In this document: piece by piece, positions 1 to 11,878 of the stretch
Layout: each line of letters starts with the position of its first letter
Numbering within the stretch: position 1 is the first letter of the stretch
NCBI RefSeq assembly: GCF_001522545.3
Contig: NC_031770.1
Span: 7,157,321-7,221,320, forward strand
From: Parus major
Taxonomy: Eukaryota > Chordata > Aves > Passeriformes > Paridae
Reading direction: 5' to 3'
Length of the DNA stretch: 64,000 nucleotides
The notes under the pieces: generated by a model
Told to the model about the DNA's origin: nothing
Database searches by the model: none
What the model saw: only the letters and a program-made list of their open reading frames with translations
Made by a program: the position numbers and the translations under genes

Positions 1-809
1 CAATTATTGAGTGCATTATGATCATCTTACAAGATACACTTAATCTAATGCTAAACTGTGCCAGAGTATGCTTTGATTGAGAAGGAAAAACTCAAAATCT
101 AGCCAGGACATCTCAGATTCTGATGGGGATCCCTGATGTCTCAGGCTCCTTGGGAGTGAACTTGACCAAACAAAGCAGAAAAAAGGACAGAAGTCTGGAT
201 ATAGGTCAGGAATTTCTAACAGTTAAATGCTTTTTTAAAAATCACTCCAAATGACTTCATGTTATGAAATGTTGGCTAGGGAGCAATCATCATGCATGTT
301 TGAGAGTTCTCAATGCAGATAAAACACTGTAAAAGCTGAGTCATGGCTTCATCACCTCTTTGCTTGCTTAGCATTCAGTGTGAAAGCCTCAAAAGCCAAC
401 TCCCAACTTTTAGACTTTCTGGGCCCTTGTTTGTCAGAACACAAGAACTTGAGAAACAGCAATAGAACATTTCATTTTTTTGTGTTGGACTGCCATCTCT
501 CATCTCCCCAGTTCAGTTCTTGGCTGCTCTGCCTCACTCAGGTAAATTGATTTGTTTGTGCAACTGTGATATTTTATAGGATTTCTTCACACTGTTAGAG
601 GAGTTTATATCTCTTGAATATTAAGTGATTTACTTCAAACCAAATCAAATAGCTATTACAAGAGTTTGCAGAAAAAAGAGATGGATGCTTAAGCACTGTT
701 TTCCCCAGGAATGATTTAGTGGCAAAATCCAGGACTCTCCTGGCCATGGTGCTTCATTGCCTTTCATCAATTCAAAAGCTCCTCATTCAGCAATTTTTTT
801 TGTCAGGTT

Positions 810-895
810 GTGATTTCTTTGGGGTTTTTGTTTGTTTGTTTGTTTTTTGTTTGTTGGGGGTTTTTTGTGGTTTTGTTTCTTTCTTTCTTTTTGGA
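810..895. repeat. T/G-rich low-complexity stretch
   Basis: The + strand is dominated by TTTG units (GTTTGTTTGTTTG) and T runs, followed by TTTC repeats. It gives rise to a false Phe/Leu/Val-rich frame. Confidence 0.85.
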
Positions 896-2360
896 GTTTT
901 AATTTTGCATCTCATTATGTATTTGCTGACTAAAACATCTCAGCATTCTCTTATTTTCTGTTATTTTATGATATTAGAATACTTGCCATACCTCTTCCAG
1001 TGGCAGGCTTTTCAGGTGACATCTCCTTACAGCTCTTTTTCTTTCCATGGAAGAAAGGACATGGGGCTTTCTAATAGCTATAGAATTAGCCCTTAGACAA
1101 AGGTGTTAATAGTGCCTTTTTTCCTTGTAAAGTATACCTAGGAATGTGGACCAGCTAGTAAAATAAACACCCCCTGTGTTCTTTGGCTTAGGATGTGATA
1201 ACATCAAAGGGTAATTTATGGTTCTGTTTGCCAGGTGTCACTTTGTTCAAGGGGCTAATTGAAGTTGTATGGGGATATATATTGGTTAAAAAGTGGAAAG
1301 ATCAATGAATTGATTTATTGTAAACCCCTGTCACAAATTTTACCTTTTGCTGCAGTTAGCAGGCAGACTCTGTGTGTAGTGGGGCATAAATGGGCACAGA
1401 GATTTACACAGGCTAGTCATGCTGCTAATTCTTTCAGTGTTTTAGAAGAGATTGAGCTTTTGATGGGATCTTTTCATATTTTTTGGCTATCAGGTTTCAG
1501 ATACAGCATAGGAATTGGTAACATGTGGAATGTGGTGTCTTATGCTCGTGTGGTATCATTCTCATTGGTTCTGTATGCTTGGAGAAGAGACTTTATGTGG
1601 TGCTTTCATACTTTGGAATGCCTCAGTTTTTACTGTTGTTGTGGCAATAATCATGGGGAAAGGCAAATTAGGTATTTCCTTGCTTTTAAGCCTCCCACTC
1701 TTCCCCTGTGGCCGTAGTGCTGTTCAGCCCTGATGCAAAGGCTGTGGCACAGTCTCCCTCTGTGTGTGGTGGGCATTCAGGAATGGAGTTCCTGCCCCAT
1801 CCATCCAGTTCTGTTGTGTAGAAACCTGCAGAGCTGGCTATGATGCTCCAGTGAGAAGGATGTAGAACTGAACCCCAGTGTCGACCACAGGCCTTGGAGT
1901 AGTTTGGCAGCATCTCTGGGATAGCAGAGGGAATATGGGGCTGATTCCAGGAGCAGTGCAGGTCACAGCAGTGGGTACATGTATTGGATTGGTATGGCCT
2001 GGTTTTTGGTAGCAGAGAGGCCACAGAGGTGGCTCCTGTGAGAAGCTGCTAGAAGCTTCCACCATGTCCAGCAGAGCCAGTCCCTGATGGCTCTGAAGAT
2101 GGACATGCTGCTGGACAAGGCTGGGCCAATAAGAAAGGCTGGTAACACCTCTGTGATAACATACATAAGAAGAAAATCAAAACAAAGGGCACACAGTTTT
2201 TCTTCTAGCCAGAGGAGAGGAGGAGGTGAGAATATGTGAGGGAAACAACATGGAAACACCAAGGTCAATGGAGGAGGAGGGGCAGGAGGTGCCCCAGGCA
2301 CCAGAGCCAAGATTCCTCTGCAGCCTGTGGTGATGAGCATGGTGAGGCAGCTGTGCCCTG

Positions 2361-2490
2361 CAGCCCCTGGGGATCCATGGGGATGCAGAGATCCACCCAC
2401 AGCCCCTGGGGATCCATGGGGATGCAGAGATCCACCCACAGCCCCTGGGGATCCATGGGGATGCAGAGATCCACCCACAGCCCCTGGGGA
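2361..2490. repeat. 39-bp minisatellite, three full copies plus a partial copy
   Basis: The unit CAGCCCCTGGGGATCCATGG plus 19 more bases recurs at 2361, 2400 and 2439, with a 13-base partial copy at 2478. The copies are essentially identical. Because 39 is a multiple of 3, all frames through it stay open, which explains the false proline/glycine-rich peptide frames on both strands. It lies inside the LTR-like element. Confidence 0.95.
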
Positions 2491-2618
2491 GGTGCCCATG
2501 CCAGAGCAGGTGGGTGCCTGGAGGAGGCTGTGACCCTGTGGGAGACCCAGAGCAGAGAGAGGGCCCTGCTGGAGCAGCCTGGTCTTGGGGGATGCACCCT
2601 GAGGGAAGAGACCCAGGC

Positions 2619-3043
2619 CACAGCAGTTTTGGGAGGAGAGTCTGGCCATGGCAGGGACTCACCTTGCAGCAGTTTTGGGAGGANNNNNNNNNNNNNNNNN
2701 NNNNNNNNNNNNNNNNNNNNNNNNNNNNNNNNNNNNNNNNNNNNNNNNNNNNNNNNNNNNNNNNNNNNNNNNNNNNNNNNNNNNNNNNNNNNNNNNNNNN
2801 NNNNNNNNNNNNNNNNNNNNNNNNNNNNNNNNNNNNNNNNNNNNNNNNNNNNNNNNNNNNNNNNNNNNNNNNNNNNNNNNNNNNNNNNNNNNNNNNNNNN
2901 NNNNNNNNNNNNNNNNNNNNNNNNNNNNNNNNNNNNNNNNNNNNNNNNNNNNNNNNNNNNNNNAGTCTGGCCATGGCAGGGACTCACCTTGCAGCAGTTT
3001 TGGGAGGACAGTCTGGCCATGGCAGGGACTCACCTTGCAGCAG
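2619..3043. repeat. 46-bp tandem repeat array interrupted by the assembly gap
   Basis: A unit of 46 bp containing TCTGGCCATGGCAGGGACTC and CACCTTGCAGCAGTTTTGGG is seen at 2639, 2964 and 3010 (spacing 46 between the last two). The same unit runs into the gap on both sides, so the missing sequence is most likely more copies. The distance 2639 to 2964 is 325, close to seven units (322). Because 46 is not a multiple of 3, the array is not a coding repeat. Confidence 0.9.
2684..2963. other. Assembly gap (280 N)
   Basis: This is a run of 280 undetermined bases flanked on both sides by the same 46-bp tandem unit. It is a typical failure point for short-read assembly of a minisatellite. Reading frames reported across it are meaningless. 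Confidence 0.99.
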
Positions 3044-5415
3044 GTGTGGTTTGGCTGCTGCTCGTGAGAATGGACCCACCTGGAGAAATCCAGGGAGAGC
3101 TGTCTCCCATGGGAGGAACCCCATGGTCTCACAGGGGAAGGATTCCTCTCCTGGATCAGGGGAAGAAAATCTCAGTGATGAACTGACCAAAACCCCCATG
3201 CCCTGTCTCCCTGAGCTGTCAGTGGGAAGGAGAGAAGGGCTGGGAGGGAGAAAATGTTTTAAAGGCCTTATTTTACTTCTCATCATCCTCCTCTGAATCT
3301 GTCAGTAAAAAATTTCACTTTGCAACTTAAGTTGAGCCTGTTTTGCCCTTGAAATATTTCTCCTGGTCCTTATCTCACTCATGAAGCCTTTGTTATTTTT
3401 TTTTCTTTCCCTCCTTTTCCCAGCTGCGGCAGGGGAGGGTTTGCCAGAGACTCTCGTGGGTGCCTGGAGCTGGGCCAGTGTCAGACCATGCCAGTACACC
3501 ATGGCATTCCCTACACAATCCCAAGACTTGGCTGTTCACAGCTGAGTCTTCCTGTGCTGAGCTTGCTTTAGCTTCTCATTTATTATTTAACATGTAGCAT
3601 ACACAGGCTAGCTGTGAGTATACTTGCAACCAGGTGTGTGAACATGCCAGGCTCTTCCCAATTTTAGGAATATTTAGATGCACATAAATTACATATTTCT
3701 TTTAACTGGTGCATCATTTAATATATCTTTTCACTATTTGTTGTATCTTTTCACAATCTGTTTCTTTAAATGCATTTCCAAGCAATGTATCTTCTGCCAT
3801 TGGTGTCCAGTGGCTACCCTGTGTGTATGCAATTATTACATTTTTCAAAATGAAGTAATTAATGAAATGTATTTCTCTCAATGCTTGCCTTTCCCTCCAG
3901 CTGCACCAACAGTAGAATTTGTTATTAGGCAAAGCATATTGACCTTCTTGTCACTGTGTTTTTGCATCTCCCTCCCTGATTACACCTAAGCACTACAGCT
4001 GGATATCCATATTCATGTGGCTCTGCCACAGGAAAAATAGTCCATCTGCATAGAATGAGCAGTACATTCCCACCTCAAAGAGAGCTTTATGCCATCCATC
4101 AAACCTGGGAATACACTTTCCAACCTAGGAGTGATACATGGTGTTGTTCTGGGTATGTCATTACAGCATTCCATGTAAAATGGAAACCTGGAGAATGGAA
4201 TCTGGGAGAATTAAAGAAAACGGCCTGGAGTTCCAAGGAAATAAAGATTCAAAGAGATGAGGCTACACAAGAGAGAGAAGTCTGAAATGTTACATTACAC
4301 CAACAGAATTTAATTAATGGTTCAAGGAATTGATAATCCTGATAAGCTGTTCCCAGTGAAAAATAAATAATGAAGTATCAGTAATTAAAAACAGTGTTCA
4401 AAATTAGTTGCCTTGCATTTCAGATGCATTTTTTTTTACCCTCACAATAAGACATACTCTGCCTCTGAAATGTGCCTGGTGAAAACTCTTTGTGCCAGGA
4501 GAGGAGCTGGGGAAACGAAAAACCAGACTGTCCCAAGGAAAGTTCCCATTTGGGAAGGGGGAGTGTGTTTGCTTCAGCTGGCCAGATAATTACAAACTGG
4601 GGACTTGCCCATTCTTCCTCCAGCAAACTTCCCATGTTTTCCCTGATGCAATGGGATGAAGCTATGGAGGTGCAGCAACTTCTGCTCTCTTGGCCATGAA
4701 AAAATGGTGTGGGACACGGGTGGAACAAAAAGCTGTTTCTGCTCCCTCAAAACTAGTCACATGGAGCTCACAGGGCAAAGCCAGACTGCCTCTCTTGGTT
4801 CACATCTAAAGATTCAAGTGTGTTGGCAAAGTTTTTGAGCATCCCTGGGTGATTCAGTGTATTAACCTGCTGAAAGCCAGCAGAGACAAAGGGCAAAGGT
4901 TGCTTGGGCACTTCTGAAAATGTTATCCTGTAACATTATTCTCAAAGATCAAAACCCCAAATTGGTTACACCAGATTAAATGAAATTACCACTGCATGCC
5001 AATCTTCTCCCAAATCACTTTTGCTCTGGGGCATCATCTGTTGTGGTCAGAAGAAATCTTTCTTATTTCTCACGCTGGAAATTGTACAGTAAGGGTCAAA
5101 ATCTGGTCGGGCTCACCGGTGTCATGGTTTCAGCTGAGTTGATTAGTACGTGAATTAATCTTGCTAGCAGCAGAATTGAATCTAACTTATTTTGAAGCAT
5201 CTGGCACTGACAAGGATGCTGGACCCTCAGTCTGTTTTGATGTAGCAGAAAACAGCTCCTGTGTTTCAGAGCTGAAATTCACATACTTTGGATGTGAGCC
5301 CACGGTCAGTGGCCATCTAATTAGCGAGATTGCTGCTCAAGGCAAAGCTGCCTCAGTTCAAAAACTGGTTTGAACTAAAGTCAGGGAAAATAATTCAGAG
5401 TTTGAGATTTCTTAG

Positions 5416-5525
5416 AATTACAGGATATTTTGGATTGGAGGGGGCCTTAAAGATCACCTCATTCCAACCCCTGCTGCCATGGACAGGGACACCTTCCCCT
5501 AGACCAGGTTGCTCAAAGCCCAGAG
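5416..5525 (-). mobile_element. CR1 retroposon fragment
   Basis: The + strand shows the reverse complement of a CR1 3' end: a TTGGAGGGGGCCTTAAAGATCA-like segment, then CTGCCATGGACAGGGACACC and TAGACCAGGTTGCTCAAAGC. It is 5'-truncated, as is usual for CR1. Confidence 0.85.
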
Positions 5526-6473
5526 AAGAGAAGCAGAAGGGAAGGAAATCCTTTCCAGATGCCCTTGCACAGCAAGCACAGGCTGGAGTGGAACTTCACC
5601 CCATCTCCAGACACCAGCTCTGTACATTAAGTCTCTGTAAATCCCTCTCCGCCAGCCAAAGCTCCACTGGAGAATATTCAGCACAGAACCATCATCTTCA
5701 TTTCCTCGAGTATATGCAGTTGGGGAGAGAGAAAAAGAGAGAAAGAAATTCTATAGAGATAAAAAATACAAATACTTTGATATTATATAAAATACAAATA
5801 GTATAGAATACATTTTATAGAATATATTAAATATAGAAACATAATATTTTCTACTTAAAAACAAGCATATTCATGTATGTATACATATATATAGTATATA
5901 ATAGTAGCTGTCTTTGCAACTCTTGTGGCAATTTTGGTTTAACCACAGGGGATCCCTATTGTGAGTTATACTCCTTATAGAAAGAGGGGTTTGACTCCTT
6001 TTTCTTTTGTAACATTTGCTGGTACCACTGCCCTGCTAATTCTCATGTATGGATGTGTGCTCTTACCAAATTAATGTGTTTGCACTCAAATTAAGGATGA
6101 CTTTTCTTACTGTTTCCATAGGAAGATAATAAAAAATATTTTTTACACCTTATTAACTTATTAAAAAATAAGTTTTACACCTGAAAGTGCTGAATCAGAA
6201 TCTACTATGGTCAGAATATGTAAGTTTATAGCAGCAAGGCAGAAATGTCCTATATAAATATAGTTATAACAACTGCCTCACATATCTGCAGAGCTTTAGA
6301 AGGGTTCAGCTGATGTTTTATTTGGTAATGACATGATGAAAAAGCTTATAGAACACTAATAATGCTGAACACTTGGGCCCTGTGAAATGTCTCAGGCTAC
6401 TTATCTTGAAAAGTGGATTTTTCAAGCCATTTTTGAGAACAAAAAGCTCCTTTTTTTAATGAAGTTAAAGGGA

Positions 6474-6513
6474 ATACTAAAGGACAGTAAAACATACTAA
6501 AGGACAGTAAAAC
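6474..6513. repeat. 20-bp direct duplication
   Basis: ATACTAAAGGACAGTAAAAC occurs twice head to tail with no mismatch, indicating a recent small tandem duplication. Confidence 0.92.
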
Positions 6514-9500
6514 ACAAGGTACCTGTTGGTGTAAAAACCTGTGGCCTCATCTAAGTGTGGTGCTGAGGATGGAGAGTTGGGTGCAGGTGGTCTTGAATGA
6601 CTTTGCTGTCGTTCATCACTACTCCAAGCAAAGAGGTTTGTTGGTTCACACCCAACACATGGCCAAAGGTGTCTGCACCTTTGCACTTCTGTAGATGCAG
6701 AATCACCCCCAGAATAAGCTGCACAGACCTTCCATGGTGTTTCATTCACAATATTACAGAACAGTTAAATGCTGCCTTTCATAAATATGTATTAGATGTG
6801 TGCGTGTTTTCCAATTTATTATGTTAGGCAGGGAGTATCAGTGCTGCATTTTAAAAGCAGCTATCTTCTTCTCTGTGCATTTGTCTTTATATCCTCAAAG
6901 AGGAAAAAAAAATTGTTTCAACTGCCTTGCTTCCCACACAGAGCCGGGGGTGTGTTTTAGTGGCATTGTTTAGTATTTAATTAAAATAAACATAGAGAGG
7001 AGAGATTTCCCTAAGGGAAGAAGTTGACTAATTGAGACTTCTCCACACTAATTCAGAGTATTAAAGCATTAATGCTTTTATAAAACTGTCTTTTTGATCT
7101 GCCTAGGTTCAGGTGTGATTAGAAGCTTCTGTCACTGGTTCTGACTTATCCATATAGAAAAAAATGTGGGTGTTTCCATAATGCTCCATTTTAAATGGCT
7201 TATAATGCTGTGCAACAAGTGGGCCTGAGTAAAAGTTATGGGATTCTTGTGCTGCCCTCCTGTTTCACTTACAAATGTGTGGTGACAAATGAGCTACTGT
7301 GCTCAGGTGAGGAGCTGGAAGTTGTTACCTTGCATTAACTTGATCACCTTTCTTAGCTTCAAACCTAAATTTTAAAATGTAAAGTCCCAGCCTCAGCAAA
7401 AAGCATCATGCTTTATGACTGAAAGGAACTCACTGGTAAATTACCTCTCACCTGCATAGAGTGCCTTCAGCAGGACATGGTGAGGCCTCCAAGGTCTTCA
7501 GATTCTCAGAGGACAACTTTCTGCTTCACTTCAGCCCCCTGCCAGCTTTTCACATGGAGGCTGTGAACCTTGGGCTGTCACTGCTCCTGGGAACAGGGGA
7601 GAGAGCACTCGGTGCTCTCAGGGCTGGCATTTGGAATTCTTCCCTTGGCTCTCCCTCCTGACCCTGGCAGGATCCATGATGCAAAAAGCAGGCTGGAGCT
7701 AGTCTGCATCTATGCCTAAAAAGGTCTTTATCCAGCTGTATTTTTATTATTAAATTTAATAATAAATGTATTAGCTGTATTTTTAACATCCTCTCAGGTG
7801 GGGGCTATAGACAATGCTCCTTGATCCATTTTGGTCAGGATTTTTGTTGCACCATGTCTTTAAGAACTTCCACTTGTTTCCATCATGTTTTTTAAATATG
7901 CATTTCATTTATTTTTCCTAGACTCATGCAGATGCATTTAAGTGTTTTTTATGAACTAAATAAATCCCCAAATATGAAACTATTTACCTTATGAAAAATC
8001 ACTGTGAAATATAAGTAATGGTAATATTTCTGCAGAGGTATTTTAAAAAAAATGAAGGAAAAAAATGTTATGTCCATGGCATAGAAACTATAAAACAGTT
8101 CAAAACTGTATAAAAAGCTTGTCATTCTCTGATATATTCTTCATATTTTCAGACTATTTTCCTATTCAACTCAATTAGTTTCAGCTAAAGGCATCTAGAG
8201 GCATCTTCCTTATAGGAATTGATGAGATTATTTATCTGGTAATTTCTATGTTGTAATTATACATAATTATTAATTTTTCATGCAGAATGCTTAATTATTT
8301 TTTTTTCCTAAAATGCATCTGATAAATTTTATCATAGTTCAGGATTTCCAGAAAAGACCAATACAAGTGAGTGATAATGAAATATGTGGTTTCTGTGGAT
8401 ATTTACTAGATCTCTGCAGTCATTGTCCTGGATAAGAACCTCATTTAATAGTGAATATGGCATTTCCAAAGTGCTGCTTTTGTACATAGTAAACTTTGAT
8501 ACTGTATGATACTTTGATATATATGTAGCTATCATATAGAATCTGTGGGTCAGGTGCTTCCTGCTCTTGGGACATCAGTGCTCCTCATGGACACAGTGTC
8601 TGAGAATCATCCTAATGGATTTTGAAAGTGTTTCCACTTCTAAAATTTAAGAAAATATAGTTTGGGCTTTCTTCTGTAGGAGCTAGGAAACAATGATTCC
8701 CATTTTCTCTCTAATGATGATCCACAAATATAGATGCTGCTGGGTTTCTCTTTCAGTTTTGTGATATATCCTATTTACAGTAATTGCAGTCCTTCTGGAT
8801 ATTTTAGATGGCTTTTGTCTTCGGTTTTGTATTTCAAAAAATTGATGATAAATGACCTTTAGATTCTTTGGCACTGATTAATTCCACTTCTAATGAGCTG
8901 TTAAAAGAATAATAAGTGCAGTAAACTGTTTGTCACCACTAACGAGGATAGAGAGGGCTAACTTTTGAGAGAAGTTAAACTAATTGACTTAAAAATAGTA
9001 GGATGGCCCTTGTGGGTGGCAGGCTACAGGCAATCTTTTCTTTTTCTTACTGAAGTCAGAACTCCTAATATGTTTGTACTACTACATGTGCATAATCTGC
9101 CCTTTGCATTAATTATTGGTTCTGTAGTGGCTTTATAAAAGGGTGCTGAAAGTAATGGCAATCTTCCAGTTAGCACCTCTGAGACATGGCTTGATTTGAA
9201 GATTAAAGCAACTCCATGCCAGTGGAATTTCTAATAACTATTAGCCTACCTAAATATTGCTATTTTTGTATGGAAGATGACTGAATTCCAACCTTCATCC
9301 ATATGACTGCAATGGAACTGGGACAATTTGGATCCATTTAAAATCTGTAGCATCGTTTTAGTTTTGCTTTGTCATTTTGCACTGTGGAAACGATGCTAAT
9401 TTGCATATTTTCTGCTCTAGTAAGTTGAAATGCCATATACATTCTTTTACCCCTGTGTTTGTAGCAGGAAGGCAATCTGATTTTTATTTGACTTTTAATC

Positions 9501-10207
9501 TTACCTGGTTTCCTGCTTACATTTCCATAACTCAGTTGTCCTGACTGTGTGCTTGTTCATATATTAATAAGATAATGTCTGTTTCAGGTTGATGCAAAAA
9601 TTGAAAATGCACTTTGACATCTTAAAACAGAAGTTTTCAGTGTGGTTTAAAGCCCAGGGACCTGTTCCCAAAATGAGAAAACTGCACTGCACATTTTGGA
9701 ATTGTGCCAAGCAATTGTACCTCAAGGATTACAGGAGCCATGTCAGTTAAGTGATAAAATAGACTTAATTTGTGCACTTTGTTACGTGGAGGCAGAACTG
9801 GCTAGGATTTAGCCTGCTTTCTCAACCTGGAGTACCAAATTACAGGTAGCTCACGTGTTCCACTGCCCAGCTGTTAGGTTAAAATAGTGCATTTTACAGA
9901 TGAACAAGAGGAAATATCAATAAATATCACTACAGAAATGTTCTGATTTTCTGTCTTTAAATGCTGAATTTCTGAATGATAATTTACAGGATATAATAAT
10001 AATTCCTGGCTTGCATTTAGTAGCTCACAGCCTGGAAGCTGATTTCTTCTTGGAAAATTCAGAGGCAGATTGTCTGTGGTGGCATAGGAATCTGGACACC
10101 AAAGCAAGGCTAGGAGGACTGAGGATGCTGTTTGTGTCTCATTATCAGGAATTCATTCTGGAATGATCCTGAATCAAAAATTCATTTTAATTGTCAACTG
10201 TTTTTTG

Positions 10208-10325
10208 CTGTTGGATGGGGCACTGGTCAACCTAGTCTAGTGGAAGTTGTCCCTGCCTATGGCAGGAGAGCTAGAACAAGATGTTCTTTAACATCCCTTC
10301 CAACCAAAACCATTTGCTTCTGTGT
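10208..10325 (+). mobile_element. CR1 retroposon 3'-end fragment
   Basis: The fragment reads GGTCAACCTAGTCTAGTGGA, CCTGCCTATGGCAGG, then GATGTTCTTTAACATCCCTT and CCAACCAAAACCATT. This is the sense strand of the CR1 3' region, diverged and lacking a clear terminal octamer repeat. Confidence 0.82.
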
Positions 10326-11745
10326 AAAAGATAGGCAGGCTCTTTTGGCCTACGTGTTTAGAAGTGTAAAATCGTGATTCTGATTTCTGAGCCAGATTTA
10401 CAAAGTTTCCTAAAACACTACATTTGGCCCACATGGTTCCAATCATAGTGGTTCTAGCAATTCCCTTTCCTTTGCCTTGGATCAGTCCAGGGGGGCAGGG
10501 GATATGTTTTAGAGGCAGTGTGCAGGAGGACCGTACCCAATCCTGCTCGCCTTTTAAGCAAATTTAAGCGCATACCTCCCAAGTACCTCTTTGAAATATT
10601 ACTCTCAATTTAGCTCTTTGCTGCAGGTGTCAAGCAACAAATTTCAGATCCCACTTGTGCTGACATTTGCTCTTGGGGAGAAGGAAATTAGATTTCTACT
10701 AGTCTGAAACCAGAAACAAATGTTAGAACTGAGAGCAGTTTGTTTGAGCCATAGTTTGGAAGGATGCAAAAATAACGAGGTTGGTAGCTGAAGCTGCTTT
10801 TTGCCCTTCTGTGCAGGAAAGCAGAAATGATTCCTTCTTTATTCTCAGATTTTCTTTTTTTTCCTCTAATGTGTGAGGTAAAAGGAGGGAATTTTCTGAT
10901 TGTAAATCCACCCTTCAGAATTGCCTGGTCTTTTTGCTTTTACATCTGGCTGACAGTGGTGCAGATTTTCCTTCCTTTCTGTGCAGCTTGGCCTTAGAGG
11001 CTGAGGAAAAGGTTTTCCCCAGTGTACATGACAAAAGTTCCTTTCGAGTTGGGGCCATTTAGGTGCTCAAAGAGAAGCACAGAAGCCATGGTTATGCAAA
11101 GAAGCAGCCCTGTGAAATAGGGAAATAAGAGTAGTGCAAGTCACAGCAGCGAGTCCCCAGCTCCCAGCTCTTTCAGGGACCACATCCACACATGTGGAAA
11201 GAGAAGGGCTCAAAGTGCCCCAGGACTCCCAGTCTCATGATCTTCTTGCCTACACTGGAATCAGAATCACCTCAGTTGATCTAAGGGAAGGAAGCCATGA
11301 GCAAGCCAATCTCCTCTCTGGAGCAAACAAGAATATCTGAATATCTCACGGTGTCCTCGGCATATGCCAGAGCTGCACTCTGTGTGCTAGCAAAGAGTGG
11401 GACCATACTTCCCTCTTTAAAGAACAGCTCTTTTCTGTGTTTATTGGTTTTCTTAGTTTATTTATCAAGCCATCTGCCAGGTATGATATGAAGATTTTGA
11501 CATCAATATGTTATGAATTACAAGTTCTCTTCTTTCCATCACATCGAAGAGAATGCTATAGCTGCCTAAAAGTAGGGGAAGTGGAGGAATACATCCTGCT
11601 TTTGCTTAAGAGGAAAAAATGGAATGAAAAAGAATTAGAGAAAACGTTAAAAAAGCCTGTCCATGCTCACATGGGTCCTTTAAAGCAGTGTGAAACTTCA
11701 TAGTTACTGTTTATTCTCAGAGTAATTGTTCCATCCTGCTCGTAC

Positions 11746-11878
11746 TCATAGAATTAGAGAATAGTTTGTATTGAAAGGGACCATAAAGCTCATCTAGTCC
11801 CAACCATCCCTGGGCAGGGATGCTTTCCATTAGATCAGATTGCTCAGAGCACCATCCAGCCTGGCCTTGAACACCACT
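11746..11878 (-). mobile_element. CR1 retroposon fragment
   Basis: It starts with TCATAGAATTAGAGAATAG (the reverse complement of the CR1 terminal repeat). It continues through AAAGGGACCATAAAGCTCAT and CCATCCAGCCTGGCCTTGAA. It ends abruptly inside the typical CCTTGAACAC segment. Confidence 0.88.

Larger units (their letters stand above)
1700..3495 (+). mobile_element. LTR-like element of an avian endogenous retrovirus (probable solo LTR)
   Basis: This GC-richer block has a layout I recognise from a dispersed songbird LTR family. In order it has a GCAGCATCTCTGGG-type segment near 1910, a TCCAGCAGAG segment near 2066, a TATA-like AACATACATAAGAAG near 2158, a GGAGGAGGGGCAGGAGGTGC segment near 2273, internal tandem repeats, then a T-rich segment near 3270 followed by a degenerate polyadenylation signal (AGTAAA, 3304) and a GTTGAGCCTGTTTTGCCC segment near 3331. 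The end near 3491-3499 resembles the GCCAGGGTCAACCC-type terminus of the family. No retroviral gene lies beside it, so a solo LTR is likely. The edges are approximate, I did not find clear target-site duplications, and the family name is uncertain. The frames crossing it are repeat-derived and not genes. Confidence 0.65.

Noticed and set aside
2236..3296. Long frames on both strands of up to 316 codons
   Set aside because: They run through the 280-base gap and through the 39-bp and 46-bp tandem repeats of the LTR-like element; the frames are open because of repeat structure and N, not coding.
5330..5806. 158-codon frame
   Set aside because: It overlaps a minus-strand CR1 fragment and has no start context or conserved domain.
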